Origin: Butyrivibrio sp.
Lineage (GTDB): Bacteria > Bacillota > Clostridia > Lachnospirales > Lachnospiraceae
NCBI GenBank assembly: GCA_023664865.1
Contig: JAMPEU010000002.1
Location: forward strand, 62,001 to 126,000
Reading direction: 5' to 3'
DNA length: 64,000 nt
Shown here: positions 1-8,150 of the stretch, one piece after another
Layout: each line of letters opens with the position of its first letter
How positions within the stretch are numbered: the stretch's first letter is position 1
The notes under the pieces: model-generated
The model's input: only the letters and a program-made list of their open reading frames with translations
What the model was told of the DNA's origin: nothing
Database searches by the model: none
Position numbers and translations under genes: made by a program

Positions 1-374
1 GCCTCTACCGGCAGGTCTGTCGTCCTGTCATAAACCTGCCAATATTTCATAGTTTCCTCACTATCGTTTACTCTGAATTGTTCCTCGAAAAAGTCCGCCA
101 TCAGCGCAATCTCAAGATGTCCGTCCACTGCCGTCACTGGATTCGTCATCAGAAAAGTCTGCTGCAGCTTATCTAAGTTCTGTTTTGCCCATTCATTGTG
201 ATCCCTGATAATGCAGATTGTTGAATAAATGCCATAACCCGCCTTTGTAATCTCATCGGAAAGCACCGTTCCGTCGCTGTCGCGTATCACATCCGCTCCC
301 CATTTATCTGCAAGCTGTAATGTTAATTTCTCATACCCCGCCTCGCCCGGCAGCGTAAAACTTCCTCTTCCCAT
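1..374 (-). CDS. GH112 phosphorylase, N-terminal part (beta-galactosyl-rhamnose or lacto-/galacto-N-biose phosphorylase)
   Basis: This gene runs off the left edge; only about 124 N-terminal residues are present. It begins MGRGSFTLPGEAGYE, and later residues include KWGADVIRDSDGT and QTFLMTNPVTAVDG. That is the start of family GH112, cytosolic enzymes that phosphorolyse beta-galactosides to galactose-1-phosphate. The ATG at 374 is preceded by GGAG at good spacing. Known GH112 activities are 1,3-galactosyl-HexNAc phosphorylase and D-galactosyl-beta-1,4-L-rhamnose phosphorylase. The N-terminus alone does not separate them. The gene lies 24 bp downstream of a GH105 rhamnogalacturonyl hydrolase and behind a pectin-oligosaccharide-type importer. 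From that context I infer the galactosyl-rhamnose specificity. The family call is secure; the substrate is inference. Confidence 0.85.
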   Translation of the reverse strand, partial: MGRGSFTLPGEAGYEKLTLQLADKWGADVIRDSDGTVLSDEITKAGYGIYSTICIIRDHNEWAKQNLDKLQQTFLMTNPVTAVDGHLEIALMADFFEEQFRVNDSEETMKYWQVYDRTTDLPVE

Positions 375-398
375 TTTATCTCCAGTCCCCCATTTCTA

Positions 399-1451
399 TC
401 ATAATGCTCCGTCTTTCTCTAATTCGTCCGATACCAGAACCTTGTCGAAAAACGCAAGTGCAAGTCCCTGTCCCCAGCCCTGTATCCAGTCGCGCGAAAT
501 CTTACGGTATCCGTCCGCATCATTCATAACCGCCGTTCCGCCGGAAACGTTAAGCACCCTGCCGTCAGGGCTTACGTTAGCAAGCATGCCTTTGATTGCT
601 TTGTTGAGGTATTTCGTATGTAAGGGATTAGCGCGCGTAACCATCGCCGCTGCGATACCCGCTGACGCTGAAATTTCCTCATAAGAACTCTCGTCATTTA
701 AAATCGTCCGCCACAAACCATCCTGAGTCTGAAGCAGCTTAATCGCCGACAACTGCTCATTTAAAGAACCAGCCACATCCATGTACTTCGGATACAGATA
801 ACATTGCGGAAGAATATCGCCGACCTGCGACATGGTAAACGCCGCCCACGCATTAGCACGCCCCCAATAAAAGCCCGACATATGATCTTTGGTAATATTA
901 TTGTAGCCGTGGTAATACAGACCTGTATCAGGATCCTGCAGATATTTGATATGCCAGTAATACTGATTCAGCGCATCTTCAATAATTTCTTCGTCTTTAA
1001 GCTCCACGCCGACTCTCAGCAGGAAAAACGCCGCCATAAAAAGCGTATCCGCCCAGCATTGCTCCGGAAAATCATTGTTCGCCGAAACCGTGTGCTGCAG
1101 CACATTATCGCCAAAGCGAAGAGCATCTTTTCTGATATAATCTATCTTGCTCATCACGATATCCCAATATTTCTGTTCGTCTGTCGCTTTGTAAATAGAA
1201 ACCAGACAGTGCCCCATCGCGCAGGCGTTGACCGTCCATACCTTCGGCAGTCCTAAGTCAATCAGTTCGTCTACCCTATCCTTTAATAACTTTAGATATT
1301 CCTCGTTGCCCGTCTTTTCATAAGCATCGGCAATCCCGAAGTACGCTACCCCGCACGGCCAGTCCCATGTCAAGTCCATTTGCATCGTTCGCTTTACAAT
1401 TTTGTCAATCACCTCCAAAATCTCCTGTTTGTCGTATTCGAGTTTCAACAT
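399..1451 (-). CDS. GH105 unsaturated rhamnogalacturonyl hydrolase (YteR-like)
   Basis: This 350-residue protein has the length and motifs of GH105. These cytoplasmic alpha/alpha-barrel enzymes remove the unsaturated uronic acid left on oligosaccharides by rhamnogalacturonan or pectate lyases. Visible motifs are WPCGVAYFG near residue 31, CWADTLFMAAFF near 132 (D135 corresponds to the catalytic Asp of YteR), FYWGRANAW at 194-202 and SASAGIA near 263. No signal peptide is seen, consistent with action on imported oligosaccharides. The start at 1451 has AAGGAGG upstream. It is followed after 24 bp by the GH112 gene, so the two are probably co-transcribed. The upstream importer operon ends in a terminator, so this pair may have its own promoter. 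GH88 is the nearest alternative family. Confidence 0.88.
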   Translation of the reverse strand: MLKLEYDKQEILEVIDKIVKRTMQMDLTWDWPCGVAYFGIADAYEKTGNEEYLKLLKDRVDELIDLGLPKVWTVNACAMGHCLVSIYKATDEQKYWDIVMSKIDYIRKDALRFGDNVLQHTVSANNDFPEQCWADTLFMAAFFLLRVGVELKDEEIIEDALNQYYWHIKYLQDPDTGLYYHGYNNITKDHMSGFYWGRANAWAAFTMSQVGDILPQCYLYPKYMDVAGSLNEQLSAIKLLQTQDGLWRTILNDESSYEEISASAGIAAAMVTRANPLHTKYLNKAIKGMLANVSPDGRVLNVSGGTAVMNDADGYRKISRDWIQGWGQGLALAFFDKVLVSDELEKDGAL

Positions 1452-1664
1452 CGCAGCGCCCTCCTTATATTTATTTTACTATAATAATAATTTAATCGCA
1501 GATTTTCTCACGAATTGTATTCCTATCTTCACGAGATGCAGTTTCATTTTATCAACAAATGGATTGACTTAACCCACATGCTGATAAAATCAAGCTCCAT
1601 AGTTACTATTCACTGCTCATATGGCATGAATAACAACACTCAATCAGCAGACCATATATTAGTT
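1452..1664 (-). promoter_or_regulatory. Leader/promoter region of the GH105-GH112 pair
   Basis: These 213 bases lie between the importer terminator and the GH105 start. They contain a perfect 9-bp inverted repeat, ATTTTATCA at 1546-1554 and TGATAAAAT at 1582-1590, with a 27-base spacer. An AT-rich stretch with -10-like TATAGT/TAAAAT sequences lies just before the ribosome site. I see no convincing -35 box and no small gene here. The inverted repeat could be an operator or a leader hairpin. Confidence 0.35.
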
Positions 1665-1707
1665 AAGAAAAGCGGGGGCTGTGATATAATTGCCCGCAGT
1701 CCCCGCT
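1665..1707 (-). terminator. Intrinsic terminator after the sugar-binding protein gene
   Basis: On the minus strand the arm AGCGGGG (1707-1701) pairs with CCCCGCT ending at 1671. It is followed directly by TTTTCTT. The stem is GC-rich and the T-tract is on the downstream side for the importer operon, 36 bp after the stop codon of the binding-protein gene. It separates transporter transcription from the GH105-GH112 pair. Confidence 0.8.
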
Positions 1708-1742
1708 GAATCAAACTACCATAAAATATCGTTTAATTCATC

Positions 1743-3545
1743 TTACTTAAAGAAGTGTGCCGCTTGTTCTACATAGTCGCCGTTGTCAAAAGCAGCTTTC
1801 TTATCATCAATGATTGCCTGATATCCTGCATCCAGGTATTCCTGACATGCAGCTTCATAGTTAGCTTCAAAGTCTTCCTCTGAACCCATAACAATCTTAT
1901 CACGCAGCTCTGCATACTTGGTATACAGTGTAGCTTTGTACTCGTCGTTTGCCGCAATAGTTACGGTGAATGAGCAGTCAGGAGAAGCCATACCTGCCTC
2001 ATAGCAAGCAAGCTGTCCTTCGTAGTTAGCCTTGATATCATCGAAGAACTGGTCTGAATCAGGATATCCAAGAGGTGTGATTGCCTGAATGTCCTTATCA
2101 ACGCTGCCCTGAGAAGCGGTAGCTGTAACCAGACACCACATATCTACGTTGTTGTTATGGCTCATAACCTTGTCAGCAGGCTGCTCTTCTACAGCAATAG
2201 CCTTAGGAGTGCCATTCTCATCATAGTTGAAGTTTACGCCTTCCTCGCCCCACTGTAATGTGAAGAGAACATCCGGCTGGCTCATCCACTCAAGATACAT
2301 AGCAAATGCTTTCATCTCGTCTTCTGTTGCCGTAGCAGAGAAGCCGATGTACTGTCCGAAAATGCTGTTCGGACGGAAAGCAGGACTTGAACCGTCTGAA
2401 TAAGTTGTAGGGCCCGGATTTACGATAATGCCAAGTTTACCATCAGGATTTGCCTCATAGAACTGATCCAACGCCTGAACATTATTGGTTGAATAGCAGC
2501 TATATGTGAAGCACTTTCCGCTTACGAAATCACTGATTGCATAGTCAGCAGTCTTGGTATTGTACTCTTTGTCGATATAGCCCAGATTGTACAACTTATT
2601 GTTCCACTGTAATAATTTCTTCTGTGCCTCGGTAGGAAGCGCAGGAACATCATAATCACCTGTGGTTGCCCAGAGTTCCTTATCCTGCGGATAGGTTCTG
2701 TAAGCATAGTTCTGGTCTACGCCGTTTCCTTCAATCTTAGTTCCGCCTAAGATATAATCGCCGGTGCAAAGACCAAGTTCGTCAATCTTAGCATACATTT
2801 CCAGTAATTCTGCCGGATCGGTAGGATATGAGTCATAACCTGCTGCCTCTACCCAATCCTTGCGGTAGAAGGTTACAAACTGATAATTGGTCTGTCCATA
2901 AGGTCTTGTACCGATTAACAGAACGTTTTCTCCGTTAATCTGAGTAAACTCATCCAAACCGTTCTCTTCCATTGCTGCCCAATAAGTAGGTGCAATCTGC
3001 TTGAACCAGTCGATATCATACTCCTGCAGATATCCTTCGCTCTGATACAGTGTCAAATCAGGATAGTCATACTCGAAGCAGACTGTCGGAAGGCTCTGTA
3101 CAGACGCCCACTGTGCATACATAGCGTTTTCCTCGCCACGAGGGATAACCCAATCCTTGAAATTCACTTCGATGTTATACTTATCACCGAATTCCTGCTG
3201 AATCCATGCAGTCCAGTAGTTATCACCTGCATCAGCCGCACCGTTAGGCGTTGCACGCTGATAAACGGGGAGATTCAAGGTTACGGTATTCTCAAAAGGA
3301 ACAAAACCGTCAATGCCTGCAACTGTAGCTTCCCCCCCCGAAGTATCAGTAGATGTAGTATCCGTGCTGCTGTCGGAAGAACTGCTGCTATCCGTTGTCG
3401 TGTTAGTTGTGTCTGTTGTACTTGATGTGCCTGTGCTGCTGCTATCGCCGCTATTGCCGCTGTCGCCGCATGCAGTCAAAGCGCCTACCGCCATGACACT
3501 TGCAAGTACCAATGCAAGTACTTTCTGAAGACTTTTCTTCTTCAT
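1743..3545 (-). CDS. Extracellular sugar-binding lipoprotein of an ABC importer (YtcQ/LplA-like)
   Basis: This 600-residue substrate-binding lipoprotein is the receptor of the adjacent permeases. The N-terminus is a lipoprotein signal: KKK, a hydrophobic core, then the lipobox LTAC with the acylated Cys near residue 26. A Ser/Thr/Asp-rich linker (about residues 28-72) spaces the binding domain from the membrane. The rest has the family-1 solute-binding pattern, with FVTFYRKDW and many aromatic residues typical of oligosaccharide clefts. The length matches the large YtcQ/LplA group. An AGGAGG-like site precedes the start. It is the third gene of permease-permease-binding protein. No ATPase is encoded here; such systems usually borrow a shared MsmX/UgpC-type ATPase. 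Low-complexity serine codons make the linker length potentially variable. Confidence 0.9.
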   Translation of the reverse strand: MKKKSLQKVLALVLASVMAVGALTACGDSGNSGDSSSTGTSSTTDTTNTTTDSSSSSDSSTDTTSTDTSGGEATVAGIDGFVPFENTVTLNLPVYQRATPNGAADAGDNYWTAWIQQEFGDKYNIEVNFKDWVIPRGEENAMYAQWASVQSLPTVCFEYDYPDLTLYQSEGYLQEYDIDWFKQIAPTYWAAMEENGLDEFTQINGENVLLIGTRPYGQTNYQFVTFYRKDWVEAAGYDSYPTDPAELLEMYAKIDELGLCTGDYILGGTKIEGNGVDQNYAYRTYPQDKELWATTGDYDVPALPTEAQKKLLQWNNKLYNLGYIDKEYNTKTADYAISDFVSGKCFTYSCYSTNNVQALDQFYEANPDGKLGIIVNPGPTTYSDGSSPAFRPNSIFGQYIGFSATATEDEMKAFAMYLEWMSQPDVLFTLQWGEEGVNFNYDENGTPKAIAVEEQPADKVMSHNNNVDMWCLVTATASQGSVDKDIQAITPLGYPDSDQFFDDIKANYEGQLACYEAGMASPDCSFTVTIAANDEYKATLYTKYAELRDKIVMGSEEDFEANYEAACQEYLDAGYQAIIDDKKAAFDNGDYVEQAAHFFK

Positions 3546-3599
3546 AAATATAATCCTCCTTATATATAATTTATAGATACCCGGTCAGCCGGGATTCTA

Positions 3600-4520
3600 T
3601 CAACCTTTTACAGCGCCTACCATTACGCCCTTTACAAAATACTTCTGTAAGAAAGGATAGATAATGATGATAGGAACTGAAACGAACATAATACATGCTG
3701 CCTGCAATACCTCCGGCGTCGTGATATTGGAAGCGCCGCCCGTATCACCAAGCGAGGTCGAAATAGAAGCCTCTGCGCCCTGCACCAGCAGAGACAGTTT
3801 ATACTGAATCATACGCCTGCTGTCAGACCTGATATAGTACATATGATCCGCATATGCGTTCCAGCGCCCAACCGCATAAAACAGGGATAATGTAGCAATA
3901 ATAGGCTTACTTAAGGGAAGCACTATTTTCGTCAATATCTGGAAATTCGTAGCCCCGTCCAAGAACGCCGATTCCTCAAGGGAATCCGGAATGCTGCTCT
4001 GGAGATAAGTCTTCATAACCAGCATATTATAAGGTGAATAAATCAAGGGCAGAATCAAAACCCACATATTATCAATCAGGTGCAGGTTATACATCAATAT
4101 GAATGATGGAATCATACCTGCCGTAAAGTACATAGGAACCATCAGTATAAATGTGAAAAAACCTTTCCCTTTAAGTCTCTTCTTAGAAAGCGGATACGCT
4201 GCGCAGGTACAGACAATCATGCCTAACGCCGTAAATATCAGCGTTACGACTACACTGTAGCCCATAGAGCGCACCATTGCCCTATCCGAGAAAACTTTGC
4301 TGTATGCACTAAAGGTAAGTTCCTTTGGCCAGAACATAACTTCCTTCATCATAACCGGTAAATCGCCGGAGATGGATTTTACCAGCAGATGCCAGAACGG
4401 GAGTACACAAGTAGCGCACAGGATAACCAGCACTGCGATAATAATCACATCGCTGATATGAAATTTACTTATTGCACGGCTTCCGTCAGAAGCCGTCGCT
4501 TCCATATTTCTCTTTGCCAT
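3600..4520 (-). CDS. Carbohydrate ABC transporter permease (YtcP/LplC-like)
   Basis: This inner-membrane permease subunit has about six transmembrane helices. Its EAA-type loop DGATNFQILTKIVLPLSKPI contacts the ATPase. The C-terminus FLQKYFVKGVMVGAVKG is characteristic of the LplC/YtcP group. I place the start at ATG 4520 rather than the upstream in-frame GTG at 4529, because AGGGGG lies 8 bases before this ATG but touches the GTG. It follows the first permease by about a dozen bases and precedes the binding-protein gene by 54 bp. The three genes form one importer operon, probably for pectin-derived oligosaccharides given the GH105 gene downstream. Confidence 0.9.
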   Translation of the reverse strand: MAKRNMEATASDGSRAISKFHISDVIIIAVLVILCATCVLPFWHLLVKSISGDLPVMMKEVMFWPKELTFSAYSKVFSDRAMVRSMGYSVVVTLIFTALGMIVCTCAAYPLSKKRLKGKGFFTFILMVPMYFTAGMIPSFILMYNLHLIDNMWVLILPLIYSPYNMLVMKTYLQSSIPDSLEESAFLDGATNFQILTKIVLPLSKPIIATLSLFYAVGRWNAYADHMYYIRSDSRRMIQYKLSLLVQGAEASISTSLGDTGGASNITTPEVLQAACIMFVSVPIIIIYPFLQKYFVKGVMVGAVKG

Positions 4521-4532
4521 ATTCTCCACCCC

Positions 4533-5483
4533 CTACAACAAGCCTTCTTCGCCAAGCGACTTGGCGACTTTATCAGCAAGCAAAACCAGCACTACTCCGA
4601 CTAACGACTGGAACAGGCCTACGGCAGTACCTTCCGAATATTTGCCGGCGCCCATACCTTTTTCATATATGTAGACGGCAAGCTGGTATTGGAAATCCCT
4701 TACCTGTGTGTTGTCAAAAGCTACCAGACGTTCCAGGTTACTTCCCATTACACGACCAAGATTCATAATCAGCAGCGTAACAATTGTGCTGCGGATACCC
4801 GGAAGCGTAACATGCCACATCTTCTGCCACTTGTTAGCGCCGTCAATGATACACGCCTCGTAAAGTTCTCCGTTAATACTCGTAATCGCCGCAAGGTACA
4901 GGATAGTTCCCCAGCCCATGCCCTGCCATACGCCTACCAGCAGATATGTAACCGCCCAGTGCCATTTCTCGTTCAGGAACGGTATTCCTTCTGAAATAGC
5001 GCCAATATTCGTAAGTACGATATTCACAAGACCTGTGGACGGACGGAACATCGTGTATGCAACGGAACCGATGATTGCCCATGAAAGGAAGTGCGGCAGA
5101 TAAAGAATCGTCTGCGTCACCTTCTTAAATTTCATAAACCGCAGTTCGTTCAACATCAGCGCCAGAATAATCGGCATCGGGAAACCTACCAGTAAATCCA
5201 GAAGGTTAAATACGATAGAGTTTCTCAGCGCTCTGATAAAGTCACTATCCTTAAATATCTTCTGGAACACTCCCATGCCTACCCATTTGCTGCCTGCGAA
5301 GCCTTTCATCGGCTTGTAGTCCATGAACGCCATCCGCAGTCCCGGATATGCCGCATAACTAAAGATAACGACCAAAGCAACCGGAACCAACAGCATCAGA
5401 TATAACTGCCAGTCTCTTTTTAAAGCATTTTTCCAGCTCGTAGTCACGACAATCTCTTTGCCGCGCTTTTTTGGCTTAGCCAT
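4533..5483 (-). CDS. Carbohydrate ABC transporter permease (YteP/LplB-like)
   Basis: This is the first gene of the importer operon and the partner of the next permease. It has a basic cytosolic N-terminus (MAKPKKRGKE), about six membrane spans starting with LYLMLLVPVALVVIFSYAA, and the EAA loop IDGANKWQKMWHVTLPGI. I choose ATG 5483 because GGAGGGGG lies 7 bases upstream; the longer open frame starts with TTG inside that ribosome site. The gene is divergent from an AraC-family regulator across about 320 bases that contain a striking inverted repeat, which implies regulation by that AraC protein. The fold and family are clear; the transported sugar is inferred. Confidence 0.9.
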   Translation of the reverse strand: MAKPKKRGKEIVVTTSWKNALKRDWQLYLMLLVPVALVVIFSYAAYPGLRMAFMDYKPMKGFAGSKWVGMGVFQKIFKDSDFIRALRNSIVFNLLDLLVGFPMPIILALMLNELRFMKFKKVTQTILYLPHFLSWAIIGSVAYTMFRPSTGLVNIVLTNIGAISEGIPFLNEKWHWAVTYLLVGVWQGMGWGTILYLAAITSINGELYEACIIDGANKWQKMWHVTLPGIRSTIVTLLIMNLGRVMGSNLERLVAFDNTQVRDFQYQLAVYIYEKGMGAGKYSEGTAVGLFQSLVGVVLVLLADKVAKSLGEEGLL

Positions 5484-5584
5484 TGTACCCCCTCCAATCA
5501 AATTCAGCTTTTAAATATCCAATATAGACATTTATACTTGTAGTTTTATTTTCATACATTTAGATATTTATTTCTAAGCAGGCA

Positions 5585-5665
5585 AAAATAAAAACTATGC
5601 AATTCCAACCATTTGTGTTATACTTGCTGTATGCACAAATTGCTAAATTGCATAGTTTTTATTTT
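5585..5665. promoter_or_regulatory. 20-bp inverted operator pair in the divergent importer/AraC promoter
   Basis: Two perfectly inverted 20-bp arms (5585-5604 and 5646-5665), each containing CTATGCAATT, flank a 41-base centre. Nested inside is a second inverted repeat, ATTTGTG (5611-5617) and CACAAAT (5634-5640). On the minus strand a -10-like TATAAC lies in the centre, with a weak TTAGCA 18 bases before it. Arm centres are about 61 bp apart, close to six helical turns. This is what paired AraC-type binding sites around a divergent promoter would look like. The rest of the roughly 320-base gap is AT-rich without further recognisable features. Confidence 0.7.
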
Positions 5666-5803
5666 GTTTTACATTTTCTATTATACGTTTTAACTAATTT
5701 CTTCCCTGTGTTATGGACAAATATATACGGATAAATTTGCAAGATTTGGTTATTTTTAACTTATATGGTTATAAAATCTAACTTAAAACGGAGGTTATAA
5801 AAC

Positions 5804-6766
5804 ATGCCTAAAAATGCCCCCCCCGCCAAAAATATTGCAGAATACCGCAGCTACTATCTGCCTTCCGATTTCCCGGTACTGCTGTTATCAGGCGATCATT
5901 GGAAGATTTCAGATATTCCCAGCAGCCGCCTGCATTTCCACAACTGTCTGGAAATCGGCGTGTGCCACTCTGACAGCGGATATATGGAATTTAATGGAAA
6001 AGAACGACTCTTTTTTAAAGAAGGGGATATCACCTGTATTCCAAGGAATATCCCGCATACTACATACAGCACTCCGAATACGCAGAGCCATTGGTCTTAC
6101 CTGTTTCTAAATCCGCAGGAGCTGTTTAAAAATTTAACGCCGCGAATCCGTGGTTTTGACTTGTCGCTCAGCGCATACAAGGAATATAAACATATTTTAA
6201 ACCGTGAAGAATACCCTTTCGCCTATAATCTAACCATGATGGCGATACAGGAGATAGAGATGCAGCGCCCGCAGTATCAGATAAGCGCAAAAGGGCTTTT
6301 ACTGTCGCTGTGTATCGAACTGGAACGCATCCAGGGCGAGAATGGTATGGAAACCACTCCCACCAGCAGGCCGCCTGAAAATGCAATGGTGCTGTCTCCT
6401 GTGCTTGATTACATTGAAGACCATTACTCCGAGCAGTTCGATATAGATTATCTTGCCGATATCTGCTGCTTAAGCCCTACGCATTTTCGGCGGATTTTCC
6501 ATGCGATTATGGGAACAAGCCCCCTTGACTTTTTAAATAATATACGCATTACCCAGGCCTGTAACCTGCTGCGCAGTACGGAGCATTCCATTCTCGACAT
6601 TTCCGAGATGGTAGGCTTCCGTTCCGTGTCAAGCTTCAACAGGCACTTTATGACGGCAATGCAGACGACGCCGAGGGAATACCGCAACGAAACCCTTCTT
6701 GCTGCGGCGGAGCAGAAAAAGATGGCTATCATGGACTATTCCGGCTGGATGTATCCGGAGAAATAA
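5804..6766 (+). CDS. AraC-family transcriptional regulator of the importer operon
   Basis: This 320-residue protein has an N-terminal cupin-type ligand-binding domain (about residues 20-125; motifs RLHFHNCLEIG and GDITCIPRNIPH). The C-terminal part carries two AraC helix-turn-helix units (about 205-305; LADICCLSPTHFRRIF and ISEMVGFRSVSSFNRHF, ending TTPREYR). It starts at 5804 with GGAGG 8-9 bases upstream. It is divergent from the sugar importer and shares an intergenic region with large inverted repeats, so it most likely activates the importer when bound to an oligosaccharide or sugar. It ends only 6 bases from the converging Rpn gene. Confidence 0.9.
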   Translation: MPKNAPPAKNIAEYRSYYLPSDFPVLLLSGDHWKISDIPSSRLHFHNCLEIGVCHSDSGYMEFNGKERLFFKEGDITCIPRNIPHTTYSTPNTQSHWSYLFLNPQELFKNLTPRIRGFDLSLSAYKEYKHILNREEYPFAYNLTMMAIQEIEMQRPQYQISAKGLLLSLCIELERIQGENGMETTPTSRPPENAMVLSPVLDYIEDHYSEQFDIDYLADICCLSPTHFRRIFHAIMGTSPLDFLNNIRITQACNLLRSTEHSILDISEMVGFRSVSSFNRHFMTAMQTTPREYRNETLLAAAEQKKMAIMDYSGWMYPEK

Positions 6767-6772
6767 TTACTA

Positions 6773-7864
6773 TCACCTGTAATATTTCTTCACCTGTTCC
6801 CTGGACACGTTCTTGTAGTCCTCGTTCTTTATGACTGCCTGATGTACTGCGTCAAGGCTCGGCAGCAGGAGACCCAACGAAAGCACAAGGGCACGCAGGC
6901 CTATTTCAATGCCTTCTTCCACGCCTTCCTCGTGTCCTTCTTCGCGACCTTCTACACGCCCTTCTACACGCCCCTCCGCACGTCCTTCTTCACGACCTTC
7001 TTTCCTGCTGTCTTCCATAAGTTCCTTAAGTGCCTTACACATATCCACTTTACCATCCTTTCTGTAATAATCGTCTTTTACGTCTATCAGTTCCGTCGCA
7101 TTCGTATAATGCGCCACTACGTCGTAGGCATCCTCTTCCATGCTCTTATATGTATCATCACCTTCAATAAGGTCCTTAAGCGCGTCTTTATTTCCAGAGC
7201 ATCTTATGAAGTCAAATACCTGCCGCACATCGGTTTTGAACACACTTGTGTCCGCCAGCTTCCTGATTTCCACCAGGTTAATCCTGTAATCCTGCACCAT
7301 GTTTTTAACGCTTTCCGGTATGTACGTAAAATCTATTATCTCGTGCAGCGACTCAGGACCGGACCATTCTTCCTCGCCCGAATAGATAATAAGTGTCACT
7401 ACAGGGTGCAGCCGGTCTTCCTTTTTGAAACTGTATAAGTATTCGTCTGCGGTTAATCCTTTACTTTTCTTCCTGTTCATCCTGCGTATCTTCGCCGCCT
7501 GCTTCTCGTATTCGCCCACGTCATATGACATGTTTCTTAGGGACATGGAATAATCGGTAATTTCCTGATTTTCGATACCTATAACCGCGAAGTTTACTCC
7601 GAACGCGGCTTTCCTCAGGGTATCACGTATTTTTATCCCCCTGCCCGCATTTTTAGAGCTTTTCGTCCTGTTAAAAGCATCCGTTCCTTTGTGTCTTTTT
7701 ACCCCCATAAACAGCGGTTTCCATATGAACCCGGTCTGTGTGTCGAGTTCCTCAAGGTCGTCCCCTGTTACAATCTGTCTGCCTTCGCAACAGATTCCGT
7801 TGATAATGTCGGCATACCTATCGTTGTCATCAAGGTATCCCTTCCAGCTGATGTCTTTGTTCAA
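6773..7864 (-). CDS. Rpn-family nuclease/putative transposase (PD-(D/E)XK type)
   Basis: This 363-residue protein belongs to the Rpn group (recombination-promoting nuclease, transposase_31-like) that is multi-copy in Lachnospiraceae. Visible signs are LHPVVTLIIYSGEEEWSGP in the middle and a charged C-terminus. A block of four-residue repeats of the type EGRx/EEGR spans about residues 285-318. That block is encoded by 12-bp tandem repeats (6911-7001), a slippage-prone tract. The start is TTG at 7864, supported by AGGAGG 8 bases upstream. Family knowledge: Rpn proteins cleave DNA and promote RecA-independent recombination, and have been linked to phage defence. The role here is unproven. The catalytic PD-(D/E)XK core is weaker than in the second Rpn at 40841. 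Confidence 0.75.
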   Translation of the reverse strand: MNKDISWKGYLDDNDRYADIINGICCEGRQIVTGDDLEELDTQTGFIWKPLFMGVKRHKGTDAFNRTKSSKNAGRGIKIRDTLRKAAFGVNFAVIGIENQEITDYSMSLRNMSYDVGEYEKQAAKIRRMNRKKSKGLTADEYLYSFKKEDRLHPVVTLIIYSGEEEWSGPESLHEIIDFTYIPESVKNMVQDYRINLVEIRKLADTSVFKTDVRQVFDFIRCSGNKDALKDLIEGDDTYKSMEEDAYDVVAHYTNATELIDVKDDYYRKDGKVDMCKALKELMEDSRKEGREEGRAEGRVEGRVEGREEGHEEGVEEGIEIGLRALVLSLGLLLPSLDAVHQAVIKNEDYKNVSREQVKKYYR

Positions 7865-8150
7865 TTCTTGTCCTCCTGTATTCCGCAGGAGTACCCCTGT
7901 CCCGGAAACCCCTGCTTTTTATTATGTTTGGTTTTAGCATGGATTTTCCGAATCTGCGGCTGATACCGTCACGGTCTGCCAGCCGTCAGTTGTATTGCCG
8001 TTATGGCAAAAGATTTCGTCCAGAATACAGGACAGCATTCGTGCTGTCTGTATATAGAAAATGTATGCTGTATGTAGGATAACATATTTTTATTCATAAT
8101 ACAATACCTTTTTATCAATTTAGCAGAAACCAGAGGCAATTACCGGACAG
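7865..8150 (-). promoter_or_regulatory. Long leader/promoter region upstream of the Rpn gene
   Basis: These 286 bases hold no supported gene. On the minus strand TTGTAT, a 17-base spacer and TATCCT form a plausible sigma-A promoter near 8070-8100. This would leave a leader of about 200 bases. That leader contains a perfect 7-bp hairpin GACAGCA/TGCTGTC (8031-8048) and another GC-rich stem close to the ribosome site. I assign no known riboswitch. Confidence 0.35.

Noticed and set aside
804-1256. Plus-strand frame inside the GH105 gene
   Set aside because: Shadow of a conserved glycosidase on the other strand; it has no ribosome site or recognisable domain.
6911-7001. CRISPR-like repeat array
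   Set aside because: The 12-bp repeats are contiguous, coding and without spacers; they encode EGR-type residues in an Rpn protein.
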